Shown here piece by piece: positions 41,500-42,801 of a stretch of 42,801 nt of DNA. Under the pieces are notes generated by a model, which was given only the letters and a program-made list of their open reading frames with translations, was not told the origin of the DNA and did not search any database. How positions within the stretch are numbered: position 1 is the first letter of the stretch; every line of letters begins with the position of its first letter. The position numbers and the translations under genes are program-made. This DNA comes from Tardiphaga sp. (lineage in GTDB: Bacteria > Pseudomonadota > Alphaproteobacteria > Rhizobiales > Xanthobacteraceae): positions 1-42,801 of the forward strand of contig NZ_JAQGJT010000132.1 of NCBI RefSeq assembly GCF_028290495.1, read 5' to 3'.

Positions 41500-42801
41500 A
41501 TGCTTGCCAGCCTATCTATCCGCGCCAAGATTACCACCGTTCTGGCCTTCCTGCTGATTGCCATGACCGGCATGGGCTTGCTGGCCGTTCGCAAGATGCA
41601 GGCGATCAACGCCAATGCCGTCGATATCCAGGTCAGCTGGTTGCCGAGCGTTCGGCTGCTGGGCGAATTGCGCGGCGGAGTCATCACCTATCGCAACGTT
41701 GTCCGCCAGCACATGTTGTCCGAGACGCTGGTTGACAAGCTGGAGAATGAAAAAACCTTGGAGAAGGTGGTTGCGGCGAACAGTGCGATCCGTGCCAAAT
41801 ACGAGAAGCTGATTACGTCGCCGGAGGAGCGCGCCATCTACGTCGAATGGGGCCAGATCTGGGACGCCTACAAGAAGGGCACGGTCGATGTGATGGCGCT
41901 GTCGCGTGACAGCGTGGGCAAGATTCCCCACGAAGCGCAGGAACTGAACACCAAAACCGTGAATCCCATCGGCGTAAAGGCTGACGAACTCCTGAACAAG
42001 GATATCGAACTGAACAACGCAGGCTCCGACCGGGCAGGCAAGGACGCCAGCGATAATTACGAGAATGCTTTCATGTTGCTGGCCGGCATTCTGACAGCTT
42101 CGGCCGTGATCGGCATCGGCGTCGGGATCTATCTGATCAAGGACGTGTCCTCGGGCATCGCCTCGATCGTGAAGCCGATGCAGGCGCTGGGCGCCGGCGA
42201 TCTCTCGGCCATCGTGCCGCACCAGGGCATGAAGACCGAGATCGGCTCGATGGGTGACGCGCTGCAGGTGTTCAAGCAGGCGCTGATCGACAAGCGCGCC
42301 GCCGACCAGGCCGCGATGGTCGACGCCGAGGCCAAGATCGAGCGCGGCCGTCGCGTCGATGGCATCACCCGCGATTTCGAAGCGTTGATCGGCGAGATCG
42401 TCGATACCGTGTCGTCGGCCTCGACCGAACTGGAAGCCTCGGCCGGCACGCTGACCGCCACCGCCGAGCGTTCGCAGGAACTGACGACCGCGGTGGCGGC
42501 GGCGTCCGAAGAAGCTTCGACCAACGTGCAGTCGGTCGCTTCCGCCACCGAGGAGATGGCCTCGTCGGTCAACGAGATCAGCCGCCAGGTGCAGGACTCC
42601 GCGACCATCGCCGGCCAGGCTGTTGAGCAGGCGCGCCAGACCAATGATCGTGTCGGCGAACTCGCCAAGGCGGCGGCGCGGATCGGCGATGTCGTTGAAC
42701 TCATCAACACCATCGCCGGCCAAACCAACCTGCTGGCGCTGAATGCCACGATCGAAGCCGCCCGTGCCGGTGAGGCCGGTCGTGGTTTTGCTGTTGTGGC
42801 C
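41500..42801 (+). CDS. Methyl-accepting chemotaxis protein (3' end outside window)
   Basis: 434 codons are present and the frame runs off the window. A first membrane helix ([20 protein letters not shown], about residues 11-30) precedes a four-helix-bundle sensor of about 160 residues. A second helix (about 190-213, [20 protein letters not shown]), a HAMP domain and the coiled-coil signalling domain follow. The window stops in the conserved hairpin tip ([20 protein letters not shown]). It senses a periplasmic signal and controls CheA. Codon use returns to the GC-rich chromosomal style. Confidence 0.95.
   Translation, partial: MLASLSIRAKITTVLAFLLIAMTGMGLLAVRKMQAINANAVDIQVSWLPSVRLLGELRGGVITYRNVVRQHMLSETLVDKLENEKTLEKVVAANSAIRAKYEKLITSPEERAIYVEWGQIWDAYKKGTVDVMALSRDSVGKIPHEAQELNTKTVNPIGVKADELLNKDIELNNAGSDRAGKDASDNYENAFMLLAGILTASAVIGIGVGIYLIKDVSSGIASIVKPMQALGAGDLSAIVPHQGMKTEIGSMGDALQVFKQALIDKRAADQAAMVDAEAKIERGRRVDGITRDFEALIGEIVDTVSSASTELEASAGTLTATAERSQELTTAVAAASEEASTNVQSVASATEEMASSVNEISRQVQDSATIAGQAVEQARQTNDRVGELAKAAARIGDVVELINTIAGQTNLLALNATIEAARAGEAGRGFAVVA

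Noticed and set aside
1..42801. CRISPR array or large insertion sequence
   Set aside because: No regularly spaced repeats and no transposase gene were found in the window.

Overview
The window looks like chromosomal DNA of a Bradyrhizobium/Rhodopseudomonas-type alphaproteobacterium (Nitrobacteraceae). The signs are high GC, a DUF2865 protein, the rhizobial very-long-chain fatty acid (VLCFA) lipid A cluster, and several families of short palindromic extragenic repeats of the kind common in Bradyrhizobium. This placement is inferred from gene content; no marker gene such as 16S rRNA is present.

Bases 1-18,260 are mostly housekeeping genes: two exported proteins, cysS with a coupled GNAT gene and a VOC gene, a LOG-family nucleosidase (minus strand), an Atm1-type ABC exporter, psd-pssA for phosphatidylethanolamine synthesis, an RraA-family protein, a motA/motB stator pair, two tandem kup potassium transporters, a rhodanese, a methionine/kynurenine-type aminotransferase and an orphan polyamine-binding protein. 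Remnants of short repeats sit between many of them, and one holds a fragment of a DUF559 gene.

Bases 18,416-23,460 (minus strand) carry acpXL, fabF2XL, fabF1XL, an alcohol-dehydrogenase-like gene and lpxXL. This set is known to build and attach the VLCFA of rhizobial lipid A. The slot normally filled by a FabZ-like dehydratase holds only about 60 codons, and the FabF2-like protein contains no cysteine. Bases 23,649-27,613 hold a one-TM protein, a ParBc_2 protein, MgtC, an AhpD-like protein and a HerA-like ATPase.

Bases 27,963-35,689 form the most interesting block. A LysR regulator and a T-N11-A palindrome precede a ring-opening amidohydrolase of the cyanuric acid hydrolase/barbiturase family. 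After it come a TctC-type binding protein, a LigI-like lactonase, a GalB-like (PIG-L fold) 4-oxalomesaconate hydratase, a GalC/LigK-like aldolase, a Pht5-like decarboxylase and a two-domain extradiol dioxygenase, ending at a strong intrinsic terminator. The three lower-pathway enzymes should take 2-pyrone-4,6-dicarboxylate or 4-oxalomesaconate to pyruvate and oxaloacetate. The upstream chemistry, which includes hydrolysis of a cyclic amide, matches no pathway I know.

After a small exported protein and a trypsin-like protease (minus strand), tRNA-Gln(CUG) at 37,508 marks the start of atypical, lower-GC DNA. A 19-bp copy of the tRNA 3' end recurs at 38,865. The two copies bound a 1.3-kb integrase-less insertion with a matching pair of 20-bp inner repeats, carrying a YdeI-like gene. 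Further on are a small hypothetical gene, an aldo/keto reductase and the last codons of a dead tyrosine recombinase. The window ends inside a methyl-accepting chemotaxis protein gene.
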